Below the pieces are notes generated by a model that was not told the origin of the DNA, searched no databases, and saw only the letters and a list, made by a program, of their open reading frames with translations. This document shows positions 1 through 12,987 of a stretch of DNA of 64,000 nt, piece by piece. Made by a program: the position numbers and the translations under genes. Origin of the DNA: Aquanectria penicillioides (taxonomy: Eukaryota; Ascomycota; Sordariomycetes; Hypocreales; Nectriaceae); the NCBI GenBank assembly GCA_003415625.1, contig PYIU01000006.1:2542001-2606000 (forward strand), written 5' to 3'. How positions within the stretch are numbered: position 1 is the stretch's first letter; each line of letters opens with the position of its first letter.

Positions 1-1889
1 TTTGTCCGGGTCAAGGCCGTGAGGAGGTCTGATTACGGCATGAATGAATTTCTATGTCAGTATTCTGGTCATATGTAAGCTGATGAGGTCAGACGGGTCC
101 CAGGAACAGGAATTTATCCATCCAAGATGATTTGCTTTATCTAAATCTGGGCGAGTCGACTTTCACAAAGTAGTTACCGGCTAGCCCCTAGCCAGCTGCC
201 TGTTCGTTAGAGAAGCTAGGTACACCCGTGAACGAAAATAGAGCCCAGATTCCTTTTAGCCATGAAAAAACAACAGGAGTCAATCGATCTCACAGTAAAA
301 CTTTGGAAAATAGAAGAGTGAAAGCATGCCGCCTAATGCATGAAGTGACAAAGTGGTAAACGCTTACCGGAATCCCCTGCACCTACCAAAAGCATTACGA
401 GAAATGCTGATCGATGAGATGCTTCAACCGTGATCCCACCTCCATTGTCCTCGGAGGGAAAGGCGCCGCAGTTCCCAAAGAAGAGTTCATACTAAACCAA
501 ACTGACGATCTATGGTAGGCCATAAAAGAAAATAAGGTAGATAAATGTGTCGGCGAAATTGCCGATGCAATTCACTCATTACGGGCATGAGATAGGGATG
601 CACCATATGGCGGCCTACTAGCCTAAACCAAGCCCCCGGGGCTTCATGTTACTCAGGCCTTGCAACATGGCGACCAAGGAACGGGGCTTATCAAATCTTG
701 TATTTACCATCATGATTCAATTGGCTCTCGTTTAGGGCTAATGCTTCACCAAACACTCATGTGGCTGAGGAAAAAAGCGATGGTAGCATCGCACGAGAAG
801 CACACCGACTATCCGTGTTTTAACCCATTTTGCCAATAGAGGCCGCTGATTACTGAATTGAACTTCGAACCATACAAGACAGTGAAGGGGCATATTGCAG
901 AACTGTTGGGCGCGACTAGATGATGTATTGTCAACGATGATTTCATTCGCTTCAGGCTTCGACGTCCTTCATTTTCAAGTCTTTCATTGTGGTGTCTCAG
1001 CAGTGCGTCGCATGCTTGAATAGTGGGTGCGATGCATTCAGTGGGGGACGAAGAAACCAACCAATCACCCCACCAGCGCCAGGCTGGTGTAATTGGTCAA
1101 AAAGCACTTAATTTCACCCACCCGTTGATTATCTTCAAGGCTCTCGTCAAGAAATAAGAGAAAAGGGCATGATGAGAGAGTGAAGTTGCCTTGTGACAAT
1201 GTTCAATCTCTGAGAGGCTAGCCAATCCTGGATAAGGCATCGGGTAGATGCCTTGATCTCGATCGCGTTGGGAGCTGGCAGGTGAGAGACGAGTGGCAGG
1301 TACAGGTGGCACCTAGCTTGTGACATGTGGCAGGCGTAAGCTCTAAGCTGTGCGAGCTCCTTCCCATTTCCCCAAGTCAATGGAATCGCGCCATTGGCCA
1401 TTGGCCCAAGCTCCACGTCCCAAATCGGATTCAAAGCCCAAGTGCAACTTCCAGGGGCTCGGCCCACTGCAGCACCCCTTGGAATTCCCCCCCTGGGAGC
1501 GGGCAACTGCAGGCCGCTTGCCCACTGAAGAGGTCCCCCCCACAAGGGTATCTCCATGCCAGACTAGGTAGGTAAGTTACGTAGAACCGCTAGAACCTTC
1601 CCTTGGCTCCCTACGGAGCTACTCTTCGACTCCAGAGCTCATGCCACCCTTGTCGCAACCGCAAGTGAGCAGGAGCGCCCCTGGTTCGCTGGTCGCGACT
1701 GAGGCCAGATTGTCACACCCACACCATCCACACCAACTTTTCCCCATTTTCCCAATCTCGTCGCTAATTCGAAGGGACTCTGTTTTGCTCTCTTTTCTTA
1801 TTCCGTCATCCCTTTCCTCTTCTTCGTCTCCTCCCGCCCTGGCTCGTCTTGTCTCGTCTGCCCGTTCCTGTCACCGTCTGTCCGCCGCC
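1..1889. other. Left-edge intergenic DNA and TRAP-alpha upstream region
   Basis: No open reading frame here has recognisable family motifs. The longest candidates (minus strand, about 1150-1557; plus strand from 1641) are compositionally biased and overlap one another on both strands. The last 250 bases before 1890 are strongly CT-rich, the usual look of a highly expressed fungal promoter and 5' leader. A CCAAT motif lies near 1060, too far upstream to assign. Confidence 0.6.
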
Positions 1890-2849
1890 ATGTTCTTCAA
1901 GGCTTCTCTCATCGCGCTCCTGGCCGCCCAGGTCTTCGGCGCCGTCGCCCAGGTTCGTTTCCTGCACCCTCCCGAGCGCCATGACCCTCTTGCGTGTCAC
2001 CATCAATTGTCGCGTGCTAACCCAACTTCCTCTCTCTCTAGGGCGATGCTGAGCCTGGCACCTCTCCCGTTACTCCTCCTGCGCTCCTCGCCGATATTTC
2101 TGCCACCTTCCCCGACGCCGACATCTTCGGCGTGAAGCTCGTCAACGGCCGCCCTACCAAGGCTCTCGTCGAGATCACCAACCACGACACCAGCGCCATT
2201 CAGCTCGCCTTCCTAGCCGGTGTCCTCACCACCACCAAGGAGCTCCCCGAGGATGCCCCCGCCTACGAGAAGATTGTTCGCAACCTCACTTCGGTTCAGT
2301 ACGACCTCGAGATCGAGGCCGGTGAGAAGAAGGAGATTGCCTACGCTTTCGCTCAGGACATGAACCCCCAGGACGTCTTTGTCCAGCTCGTCGCTGTCAT
2401 TACCGACTCCAAGGGCGCCCTTCACCAGGTCCAGGCTGTCAACTCCACTGCCTCCATCGTTGAAGCTCCCACCAGCTTCCTCGACCCCCAGATGTATGTT
2501 TTCCATTGCCCTATCCACACATCTGCCTCCAAGGCTTCTTCGTGCTAACCCTGGTTCCCCTCCCAGCATCTTCCTCTATCTCTTCCTCACTGCTGCCTTC
2601 GCTGGTACCCTCTACTTCGTCTACAAGACCTGGATTGAGGCTCTCTTCCCTCAGGCCAAGCGAGCTCCCCGCGCCGCCAAGAAGGCCAAGAAGGTCGAGT
2701 CCGAGCCTGTCTCTGGTTCCGAGTCTGCTGGCGTCGCTACTTCCTCTGGCAAGGACTACGACGAGAGCTGGATCCCCGAGCACCACATTAACCGCCCTGT
2801 CGCGAAGCGCGTCAAGTCCACCGCCTCCAAGGTCAAGAAGTTCGAGTAA
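1890..2849 (+). CDS. Translocon-associated protein alpha subunit (TRAP-alpha/Irc22-like)
   Basis: Three exons, join(1890..1952, 2042..2493, 2567..2849), encode 265 residues. The reading frame is continuous across both introns (89 and 73 bp, GT..AG). Residues 1-21 form a cleavable signal peptide ending AVAQ. A lumenal domain of about 150 residues follows, with the TRAP-alpha pattern ([18 protein letters not shown] and [19 protein letters not shown]). One membrane segment sits near residues 172-193 ([21 protein letters not shown]), then a basic, lysine-rich cytosolic tail. Family knowledge: TRAP-alpha (SSR1) associates with the Sec61 channel at the ER and assists translocation of some signal sequences; yeast Irc22 is the distant relative. 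The start is the first ATG after a CT-rich leader in a good context (CCGCCATG). An AATAAA lies about 195 bases past the stop. Confidence 0.9.
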
Positions 2850-3470
2850 GAAACGACTCGCAACATTTTTACCTTGAAGATGCATTCCACAAGTTGCACA
2901 AGGGCTTCGCACTCTCGCATCCTAGCTTGACGAACATTGGGATCGAGTTTATCAAGGCGGGAAATAGAGGACAACCTTCTTGGTCTCTCGCCCTCTATAT
3001 ATATAACAATTTGATTCTTTTTTTTGGGTAGACTGGAGAAAGAATAAAAACTCAAACGATATCTCGAGGGTTTGGAATGTTTTTTTTTAGCGCCATGGAT
3101 GGAATGCGCAACGGGGAACGAAAAGAGAAAAAAACCAAAAGTTGTACATTAGTGTCGCATGTGCCAAAAATTCTGCAACCAGAAATGTCACCACAATTTC
3201 CAGCCATCTTCAAAAGTTGCCTTCTGCTGTAATCCTCTTCGAGCGCTATTTAACTTCGCGAAATTAGCGACCGATCATGACTCTCCCAGCTGGTCGCAGG
3301 TATGTACGTGGTATATATTGAAATGGCGACCCATATCCACTTGTTCTGCAGAGACCGCCAAGTGACGAGAAAGGGGTGTGCATATTTCGCTCGCTATAAT
3401 GGCGTCATAAGTCATCTCTCATTCATTCAAACGCATTTCTAATACCCGCAAACCCCCACGATAAACTCCT
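2850..3470. terminator. Convergent 3' intergenic region with AATAAA at 3043-3048
   Basis: This 0.6 kb gap separates the TRAP-alpha gene (plus) from the SNF2-RING gene (minus), which converge here. An AATAAA hexamer at 3043-3048, after a T-rich stretch, is a plausible polyadenylation signal for the TRAP-alpha transcript. No coding potential is seen. Confidence 0.45.
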
Positions 3471-6400
3471 TTACTTCTGTGCTTCATCTCTCCTCTGCTC
3501 CGCCGCTTCCGCAGCAAGGTATCCCATGACAGCCTGCTCTTGCAGATGTGTATCACGCTCTGGCGCGTTTTCTCTGCGTGCAACATGTCCGAATAGACAT
3601 TCCCAGAGGTCGCCTCTATCAACCATCTCGCCGGCCGACCTATCCTTGCTCATGAGACGCGACAGCGCCGCATGTTCCAACTCGAGGGTATTCGCAGCTT
3701 CGATATTTGCATCCAATAACTCCGGTGTCGCTTCTTTAGATTTGCCCTTAGTATTCCGGCCTATGTGTTCTAGGCGGCGTTGAACAGAGAGGTTGTAGAT
3801 GGACTCCTCGACGGTCCCAGACACAAGATACAGCCAAACCGTAGTTTCATGTCGTTGTCCAATTCGGTCAACTCGTGCAATTGCTTGAAGTTCAAGCGCC
3901 GTGTTAAGTAAGGGCTCGCAAAGGAATACATGGCTTGCGTTGACAAGGTTAAGGCCACTGGAATGTGCTCTTGCATGGAGAAGAAAGCATTCAACTGAGG
4001 GATCTTCTTTGAACCGGGTGATGCCCGAGGCATCGTCAATGGATGCATAACCTATCCGGAGCCTCGAAAATGCATTTCGAAGAATATTAAGGAAACCACT
4101 GTACCTGCTCCTCGCATTAGCTTGTCTTCGGCCTGCTAAGTTTGGCATTACTCAATACGCACTGTGAGAATACAATAGATTTTGCTCCAGGGTCCGACTC
4201 CCGGAGCCAGATAAGATGCTTTACAAGGGTGTCAACCTTAGTGGTAAATGAGGGACCATCAAGATCAATATTCTGGATCTCGGCAAGCTTGTCGGCGTTA
4301 AATTCAGAGTAGATCATCGTCTTCTTTGGTGATGAAGTCCGTCTATGATCGGATTCATCCCCGGGGTCATTCTGACTATTCCCAGAAGTCTCATTGTGAA
4401 CTTTCAGCTGTTGAGGGTTGATGGTGATGTCGTGCAAATTAGTTGATTTAAGCTTTCTCTTACAAACAGGGCAGTTGTGATGCGCTTTAAACCACAGCAT
4501 CATGCACTCTTTGCAGAATTGGTGACCGCAGACTGTCAGGACACCGGTTGTGAACGGCGTCTGGCAGATGACACACATCCTCGGCTCATTTGACTTGGAC
4601 CCGGCTTCTTTAAGATTGACCACTAACATTTACATTAGTTGACATCAGGGATGATAATTTTGTGACTCACGATATCTGTGTTTTGCTTCTGCCGTGGACA
4701 GCTTCTTACGCAGATTATCCTCAGTCTCCTGGAGCCTCTGTATTGTTGCCTCGGTACGAGGTCCTTCGTATGGCAACACACTGTCTGATACAGCTTGGAG
4801 TTGGCGATAGTACTCTAGCCGAGCATTCATAGTCGTTTTGAACTTCTCTACTTCGGCCTCCAGGGCAGTGGCTGCCTTGTTCTGCGTGCTGAGGAGGGCT
4901 TGCGTCGCCTTGAGCTGTTTATCTGCAATCTTGCACTCCATCACAGCTCGGCTGTCCTCCTCATCTCGGGCAAGTCTCGATATCAAGCTTCGAAACTCAC
5001 TGATAGCACCTCGCATGGATATAGACTTAGGCACCACTTCATCTCGAAGTTTCATCAGTTGAATAAGCTTTTGCGGCGCCGGACCGTCACCCTCACGTGC
5101 CATCTTCAACGAGACTTCCGTCTCATGCTTGATAAGTTCGTTCTTCTGTCCCGACATGGCGTCTTGGCGATCTGCGATGATGGCGCGCAGAGTTTGAACG
5201 TAGACCATTAGCTCATCTTGAATCTTGGCTGACTCACCAAGTTCCTCGCCAGTGGTCTCAACGTCATCCTCTTCGTCAACAAGGGGCTTCAACAAAAGCT
5301 GGATGATGTACTCTCTCAACTCGTCGACGAGGTTCGCCTGTTCATTTAGTTGCCCGTATAGTGTATCCAGATCATCAACAATGCGACCGCTTTCAATCCC
5401 CTTCTCTGGTCTAGCCACTAGTTCTGCAACTTCCACAAATGTTTGCTCAGAGGCCTTCTGTAGGACCCGGTTCATCAGTCGCGTGGCTTTGCGATGACTT
5501 TCGCGCAAAATCTCTCTTCGAATAACTTTTGCTTCCTCATACCCATCGTCTTCGAGCTGCTTAAGCCGCTTATATTCTTCCGAATCGGGCTCCGTCATCT
5601 CTGCATTGTCTCGAATTTGAAAGTAGGCATTGGCGCAGAAAAACACGGCTTTGTGATGCATCTCGAGCACTCCACGAAGTCTGCGGCGGCATTCACCGAG
5701 TCGTCCTCTATTTTCGCCTTCGTCAAAATCTCCCTCAGAGTCATCAGGGTCGAGTTCCTTCAATTTCTCTGTCTCATCGGTCACTCCATGCTGTTCCATG
5801 AGCTTCTTAAGCTCCTCGCGAGCATCAGACACGAGTTTTGCTGCTTCGTCACGGACAATCTGCCAAATCTCCAATGCCTCTTTTACTCGTGGGCTATTCT
5901 CGTACAGCTGGCCTCGGGTCAGTTTGCTTGAGAGGTATGCTCTTTCGTCTGTTCGAATCCTGTTCTCGCTCTGCTCGAGCATCGCATCAAGGACTTCGTC
6001 AACCGTCCTCATTGGTCGTGCTTTTCCCAGACCTAGAGTGCGTCGGTTATACACAGCAATCTCGGGATGCAACGCAGTCTGTCGGAGTCGGTTTAACCAA
6101 GCTCTCATCTCCTCTTCATAATCGTCAGGGCTCCAGCTATCGGTTATTGGCGCACCATCAAGTGACAGCTCACAAGCCTCTGTCATCTCACGGTAAAGAG
6201 ATTGGTAATGCTGTTCCTCAATCGCAGTAAACGGCATGCTAATCACAAACCGTTTCTGGGGCGGCAGAAGCAGCTCGTCTCGAACCAATGATTTGGTGTG
6301 ACGCAATGAGATGCTGTTAAAGAGTTGTTGGAAGATTGGTTTATGACCCTTAGTAAGGGCTTGCCAAACTTGGGGGCTTGAGCAATATGGTTCGTACCGG

Positions 6401-7953
6401 AGAAATAGCAACAGTCCGAAGAGATCTTTCACGTCATCTTTGACTGGTGTTCCAGTGATACCCCAAGCATTGATGCGGGGTATGACTCTCGCAACCATCG
6501 CGGCTTGGCTAATGCCATTCTCAATCATTTGTGCCTCATCAAGACAGACTCTCCACCATGAAATCTGCACAAGTGGTGATTTGGTGCGAGGATATACTCT
6601 TTCGTGTCGTCGAGAGCGCTCCGGCGGCGTAGTTGCGAAATGAAGTTCTGCAGAGAGGATGCTGTAGGTCGTCACGATCACATCGTAACCAGTTAGTTCA
6701 TTGATTGCCTTCTCTTCGTCGCCATCGGTGAGTTTCTTGCATCCTTGATAGAACTTGACGCTCAATCCAGGTGCATGGCGAACTATCTCCGACATCCACT
6801 GAGCTCGGAGGGACTCGGGAGTGACGATCAGGGTCGCGCCTGTTGGGACAAGGTTCGCTTGGATCTCAATTTCTGTCAACACACGAGGGCTAGGCCTAGG
6901 GTGAAGAAGAACTAAGCCTAGGATCTCCAAGGTCTTGCCCAAGCCCATCTCCTCAGCCAAAATACCGCCCCGCATAGCTCTCTCAGCTTGCCGAAATGGA
7001 CCAACATCTCGGGTCACTGCATGAAAAACGTCGCTCAAATAGAATTCTTCCCCAGCAACATCCTTGACTTTTCGAAACACATTGACGCCGGAATCCGTTT
7101 CGTTGTTCGTGTATGTCGTAATTGTTTTGTCCGTTTCGGACCACTGAACACCTTCTCTTCGTAGGAGCCATTGCAATGTTCGCTTTTGGTACGGGAACAG
7201 CGTTGCCTCAAGTGATGGAATCTCAATAGACGCAGCGGCTTTGTCTTCCTTTGGAGGAACATATGCAGCGTCATAGAAATCCATTGGAGACCATGTCGAT
7301 TGGCCCTGGTTTAGCTGGGCAGTTGAGCCAGCAGTGGGAAAGACAGATTCGATCAGCTGTTGGCTCCCCTGGCGTTCCTGGCGTTCCTGGAGTTCTCTCT
7401 GAAGCTCGTAAAAGCTTGATGATTCGCGCTCTTGGTTCGTCCTTTGTCGATGAAAAGGAGTGGGGGTTATGTTCCAATGAAGTTCAAAGCTTAGGTTGAC
7501 CTCGGCCATCCTACCACGTCGTTCCACCGTCACATCAACAGTTTTCCACAACGCCCCAGGCAAAGGCTGTTTTGTGTTCGATCCAGACGCCAAAATTATT
7601 GATTTTGCGTGCTCAGATACATCCTGGGGCCTCAAAGAGATAATGGCTTTGATAGGACCCACGGGGGGCCCAGAACGAGATGCAATCGTGATGCGGTTCT
7701 CAAACATAGAAATCGCAAGATGTTCACCAACACCACGACGTTCAACATTGAAGTCTGCGGGCGCATCATCGATGCATCGCCGGCAAAGGGTCACTTGACC
7801 CTTTGCGACATTGATAGAGGGGAAATAAAAGGCAGGAGTGACTTTCTGCCGCTTGATAGGCCGTTCTATGGAAGAAGAGGCTTGCTCAAGACTCTCAGAT
7901 CCATCGTTTGATGGCAGACTGCAGAAAAAGTCGATAAATCCAGATGGGAACAT
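3471..7953 (-). CDS. SNF2-family ATPase with internal RING finger (SHPRH/Irc20 type)
   Basis: Three exons, complement(join(3471..4104, 4163..4622, 4671..7953)), give 1458 residues. Introns of 58 and 48 bp restore a single frame. The SNF2 N-lobe begins near residue 245; Walker A (GLGKT) is at about 338-342 and the motif II box is DEAQ at 472-475. A long charged, coiled-coil-rich insertion (about 640-1090) leads to a C3HC4 RING near 1111-1150 (CVIC, CGHQFC, CPVC). The helicase C lobe starts with SIVFSQYSGFL, rebuilt exactly across intron 2. The RING placed between the two ATPase lobes and the DEAQ box are the marks of SHPRH and yeast Irc20, ubiquitin ligases with DNA-dependent ATPase activity linked to replication-associated repair. 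Rad5 also has an embedded RING but carries a HIRAN domain, not seen here. The start is the first ATG of the long frame; an upstream exon cannot be excluded. Confidence 0.92.
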
Positions 7954-8551
7954 GTCTGTGGATGACTTCGTTAGCTCTCACAATCACTCAAGATGGGCTG
8001 GGTCGACCAACCATCGAGGCCAATATCGAGCTGCACGGCCTTATAAGAGATGCGAGATACCCGCTTTGTTCGTGCCATTTTTACGGTTATTCCACATTTA
8101 TCAGCGCGGATTGCGAGGTTGCGCGGCAGTGCTCTGTCGTCGTTAAATACATCCACCGGCTTTTTTTTGAGCAAACGAGCGACCAGAGGATGTAGGAAGG
8201 AAGTGGGAGCAGTGAGGAAGGCAGCCTTCTTGAGGCGAGACGTCAGCCGGAGACGGCCCCACCAAACGGCGGGACCAATGGCCGAGCTGTGATAGTGCGC
8301 CACAGTCTCAATCCAGAATGCAAGCCACACAATGCAGCCTCGCTTACATAACCTGGACCCTTTGTCAAATTTCGAGAGGCAACTTTCGCAGGCTCGTGAG
8401 ACCACGCGAAGCTCGACGACGATCCTCCGGGCGGACGCCATACTCTCGCCAATCGATCCATTGAACGATGTGAGTACCACCTCTGGCCATTTATTACTCT
8501 CTGCATCACATCGCCCTGGAGAATGACATCTAACGAGTGCGCCTAGTCATC
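7954..8551. promoter_or_regulatory. Divergent promoter region with a probable 5' leader intron
   Basis: This 598 bp interval separates two divergent start codons, so it should hold both promoters. On the plus side a GTGAGT at 8470 and a TAG acceptor ending at 8546 define a probable 77 bp intron in the 5' untranslated leader of the mS41 gene. An ATG at 8332 upstream of it would run through the splice junction into a stop overlapping the real start, so at most it is a short upstream reading frame. Confidence 0.5.
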
Positions 8552-9244
8552 ATGAAGGGCGAACGACTCCGGGCCTCTCTCGGCCAGCTGCTCAAGAGCA
8601 CCAGCGTCTTCTCACAGGCTGGCCAGGTCCGATTCCTCCACAAGACAAGACCGGCTCCCCCTATTCCCGCTCCTCGACCTTTCGTCCCCGATGTGCCGAC
8701 ATTCCTGACCCTGATCGGTCGCGGCCTGAACAAGTACGCCAACAAGTTCCCGTCGTGGGACTCGCTCTTCTCCCTCACCTCTCCCCAACTGAAAGAGCTC
8801 GGTATTGAGCCCGCTCGCGACCGTCGATATCTCCTCACCTGGATGGAGCGATACCGCAAGGGTGCCTTGGGTCCCGGTGGCGACTTCCAGCACGTCAAGG
8901 ACGGAGAGGCCATTCTGAAGGTTGCGACTCCTCCCGCCTCGTCCCTCCACACCGCCCGATATGCCGTCAATGTCCCCCACGTCGATAGCGAGGTTTCGGC
9001 GGCTGAGAAGCTGATCCGCCCCACCGGCTACCAAGTTTACGGATTGAGGACGATTGTTGGGCCCCAGGCTCGACAGCTTCCCGGGCAGGCTGGTGCGGTT
9101 GTCAAGGTCAGAGAGGGCATGTGGGAGCACCGTCGGGGTCGCAAGATTGACGGTGGTGAGCGCAGACGGGCCGAAGTCCGTTTCAAGAAGAGATCTGCTG
9201 AGCGGAGAGCTGAGCGGGAGGCTGATTTGTTGACGCACATGTAA
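8552..9244 (+). CDS. Mitochondrial small ribosomal subunit protein mS41 (Fyv4, IGR domain)
   Basis: A single-exon frame of 230 residues from the ATG at 8552. The N-terminus (MKGERLRASLGQLLKS, ending near QVRFLHKTRP) is basic and serine-rich, a typical mitochondrial presequence. Residues about 48-105 carry the IGR motif that names the family: LIGRGLNKYANKFPSWDSLF, then LKELGIEPARDRRYLLTWME. Family knowledge: mS41 is a fungal mitoribosomal small-subunit protein, called Fyv4 in yeast. The C-terminal 90 residues are basic and end in an Arg/Glu-rich helix. An in-frame GTG 15 bases upstream was not used because it lies inside or at the edge of the leader intron. Confidence 0.9.
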   Translation: MKGERLRASLGQLLKSTSVFSQAGQVRFLHKTRPAPPIPAPRPFVPDVPTFLTLIGRGLNKYANKFPSWDSLFSLTSPQLKELGIEPARDRRYLLTWMERYRKGALGPGGDFQHVKDGEAILKVATPPASSLHTARYAVNVPHVDSEVSAAEKLIRPTGYQVYGLRTIVGPQARQLPGQAGAVVKVREGMWEHRRGRKIDGGERRRAEVRFKKRSAERRAEREADLLTHM

Positions 9245-10247
9245 AAGTCCATTTAGAAACGAAGGGAATGTCCCGTGTACATTAAAGGCTGTAGTTATAT
9301 CAGGACCTATCTTGGGCTCACGGACTATGTTTAAACAAGGAAACTTCAAAAAGCAACAATTGTATCCTGCATCCGTAGTGAGTGGGTTGGGTGAGGCCAA
9401 TCGTCAGAGGTTAAGCGTGAATCAGATCGAACTGGATGGATGTCTGCCGAACATTTATCGACAGTATGCCATGATATTGCAAGCCGCAGAGAAGCGGATG
9501 TCTATTTCTAAGTCGTCTCTGTATTTTTTTTTAGCCGTTGCCAGATGTTTCACGATACAATTGGCAGAGCGATTGAGTCAACATGACGCTAGAAATCTCA
9601 ACTACCGTATCGCTGTCAGATGTGCAACATATCATCCATCAGGGTTGTTGTGAAACAACAGATGCGCAACAACAGATACAACCTCTTGGGGGTTGCATTT
9701 GGGCCAGACTTTCTTTTTCTTTTTCCCTTGCGAAGCCAGATAAACCCTCCAATTTATTATCCTCAAACCAATGAGGTGTAGTAGTGCGCACATATAAAAC
9801 GGGGTCATACGACACTGTCTATTAAAGGAGCCCCTCTCTCTAAAACTGAGCACTTACAAGCGCATTTGAAACCCCGCCAATGAATATCAGATGGCCAAAA
9901 AAGTTTGGGGGTTTAAATTGACGAAATCCATATCCCTACTCCCGAATCCGAATCCGAATCTAGAGAAGCTTAATTCAACGTCGTTGGGCAGGGTCATTCC
10001 CATTCCGAGGCAGACTCCGCGGAAACCAACCCACCGGGTTCGCCCGTTTGTCAGCGATGACCAAGCCCTGGGGTGTGGACGGCGCGCGTGCGTGGCCACG
10101 CGCCTGTGTGCGTGTACATGGTTCTGGTACCATTCTCCAACGATGGGTGTGGCCCTTTTGTTTTTCCCTTTTCGCATGACCGCGCGGCTATGGGCACAAG
10201 CGACCGAACGGCAGGACCCGGCATCGTGGATCTGGGGGATGGGGTCC

Positions 10248-10271
10248 GGGACTGGGACTGGGACTGGGACT
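10248..10271 (+). repeat. GGGACT hexamer repeat
   Basis: Four tandem copies of GGGACT in noncoding DNA. Confidence 0.8.
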
Positions 10272-12355
10272 TGATCATGCATCGACGTTTGGGTTTTGTA
10301 GGGCTGAATGTGAGGCCGGTAGATGAGGGCAGACGGAAGAGGATGGGCATGGCATGCGGAGGTGGCTTGTTGATCAGGGTCCTCTCAAATGGTGCAAGAC
10401 GTGGTGCATGTGTATGGCTGTATGCCATCGTAGCTCGACAGCAAAGCGCGGGCCTTTGTCACAAACTTTGTAAGTACTTGAGAACGCGCTGGCTTTTGTG
10501 TTACCTTTGGCAATGCGGGCACAACGAGTTCTGGGTCGGGTGCATTATTCAGAGTTGGGGTACTCCGTAGTCAATGCAGGAACAAATGCAGTGCAGATGG
10601 CAGAGGAGCGGTAGATGACAACAACAGCAGCAGCAACAATAACCGAAACAGGAACAGGAACATCAGGAATAACAACGGCACGCCAATGCCAATGCCAATG
10701 TCACCATCAAGGATGGAACACTCTTCTTGAGGCCATGGGAAACTCACCCAAACACACGCGCCCCAATTCCCGCACCAGGAGGCAACCAAGGGGATGAGAG
10801 ATAAATCATTCCCGTAGTGTAATTCCGACACAAGCCAAAACACCTTGGGAAATCTTTTTACATCAGGCGATGGCGGCAGTAGCAGAGATGGACCCTGTAA
10901 ACTTCTTGCACATACCATACTGTACGCAGATCCTAGGCCATGCCTTGATCCGATCAGCAAAATCAGCCTAACTCGGTCAGTTCCTTGCCAGTGCACCCGC
11001 TACACACGAGTCAGCCTAGAATCACGAGGATCTCCACCGAGAAACATCGATTCCGAAGGATACCCACAAACCGAGGTCCGCCCACATGAAGGGGAACGGG
11101 GAGCAATTCGAGTCGAGGCTGTACCAGAAGTGGATGGCGGGCTAGTGCATTCGGCAGCTGGCGCTCCCAGCGCCACAAAACCGTTGGCGTCGAGCCATGG
11201 TTACAGAATGCCGAGGCTTTTTTTATTTTGGTATTGAATTATTTTTTATGACATTACATGCTCCTCACTAGGATACGGTACCCGGAGGATGTTCTACTGC
11301 AATTTCCCTGGATATCAGCACACTGGATCTTTGGGTTTATGGTGGTCAGAGCCGGCGCGGAGAGCGCAGAGCATACCCTCCTCGCTCTGCGCCCTGAGAT
11401 CGGAGGGCCCCATTCAACTATCCCTCCGGCTTCCAGCCACTCAGCCTGTCGCAATGCCTGTTGCTCCGGCGTCCGTCTACGAAGCACATACAGTACATCG
11501 TCACATAGTGCACTCGCTTGGCTTGCCCGAGCACCGCTAACCTGTTGCCCACCACACCCCCAGCAACTTCTGTTTGCCACGGGGTCCATGTTGTGCATCC
11601 CGGGAGTGGTAGCCGGACAACGTGTGGAATATACGGAGGCCGGCGCCGGGTGGAGAGACGCGGGCCCAGGCCCATGGGCATCGAACTTGAAGCTCGGCCG
11701 CCCCAACGGAACCCCTGCTGATTCTGCTGGATCCGACCTGCAAGAGTCTTCATCTAGGTTCTCATCCTCTCCAACTTGACCATCCTCGACCGAAGGAAGC
11801 AAGCTCTGCGAAGGCCCCTGACCATGCATATGCTCCGACACCCCTCCCCGACCCCCTCCCTCCCTTTCAATAAGCACTCTCTCCCATCTCGCCCGCATGA
11901 CCCCACGCCTATCCACACAATCTTAGTCGCGGTTGCACTATGTAGGAACTGGGATATTGTATCTTGATGTTTTGACAGACGGCCAGCCGTGCCGTCACCT
12001 CGGGCTCTGCTAGCTCTGTAATCTACTTGGCATTGCTGAACTGTCAGGCGTGCGGCTATTTTCATCCATCCATGATTGAATTTGACATTTCCGAGGATGA
12101 AGAAACACTCTTGGCCAAGCAGGACCCTTGCCGGGTTGAGTACCCGCTTGTAGAAGCTCGACTGACCTGTCCCTGCAACACGCGACAGCTTGGGCCATTC
12201 TCGACGCTCTGGTATGACTCTAGCTCATCTCTTTTGGTTCCCTTCCCCCCGTGACCGAACGGATCCGGCCCATACGAGGAAACTAGATGCCAATGCTCTC
12301 TAGATTCACCGGGTGTGAAGAAATTCTCGAGGTCGTCTCCTCCAAAGAGCAGTCA

Positions 12356-12411
12356 CTCCCTCCCCCTCCCCCTCCCCCTCCTCCTCCTCCTCCTCCTCCT
12401 CCTCCTCCTCC
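12356..12411 (+). repeat. CCCCCT/CCT microsatellite
   Basis: Units of C5T pass into a run of about ten CCT triplets. Because it is open in several frames it produces poly-Pro and poly-Gly pseudo-frames, which were not taken as genes. Confidence 0.9.
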
Positions 12412-12953
12412 GCTCCGCCTCCCCACAAACACAGCGGACAAAGAGTCAATCTGGCCGGTGATAAGGTCGGCTTGCGTCGCATAAGAAGCAAATAACACAT
12501 GTTTCCTGTCAAATATGCACCCCGCGTGGCCTCTATTGCTTGGGTAGGGCGTTTCCCCGCGTGGTTGGAGGGGTCAGAAATAGAAACAACCATCTCAGCC
12601 GTACGTCCACCACTGACGCCTCCTGTAGGTCGGGCGTTGTGGAGGGTAGCAGCCACCCAAATGCCCCAAGGGGCGACCTGATTGAGGCTACAGCCTCCGA
12701 TTGACAAGTCGACATGACCATAACGTCGTGATATTACGCACCTCGTATGCATTATCGTTGTCGTGGTTGTAGTCGTAGATGTGGATGTCTGGAGTTTTGC
12801 ATCGTGTGCTCTGCTCTTGGCACATCACCCTATCCACCATGGATGGGCTCTGCAGGTTGGGCAGGCAGACAGGCACGTGTTAGTCTTTGGAGCCCAGAAA
12901 CAAGATGCGGCTGCCAGGAAAAACGCCTTGCCAACCCGCACTTCCGTGTAATG

Positions 12954-12987
12954 CTGGGTCTCGCGATGGGTCTCGCGATGGGTCTCG
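12954..12987 (+). repeat. 13 bp direct repeat
   Basis: The unit GGGTCTCGCGATG occurs about two and a half times in tandem. No function is apparent. Confidence 0.7.

Noticed and set aside
5947..5965. tRNA-like B box (GTTCGAATCC)
   Set aside because: It lies inside the coding sequence of the SNF2-RING gene and no matching A box or cloverleaf was found.
8332..8526. Upstream ATG as the start of the mS41 gene
   Set aside because: After removal of the leader intron this frame hits a stop overlapping the real ATG, and it lacks a mitochondrial presequence.
12283..12498. Poly-Pro or poly-Gly coding frames over the CCT tract
   Set aside because: They arise from the microsatellite being open in several frames on both strands.
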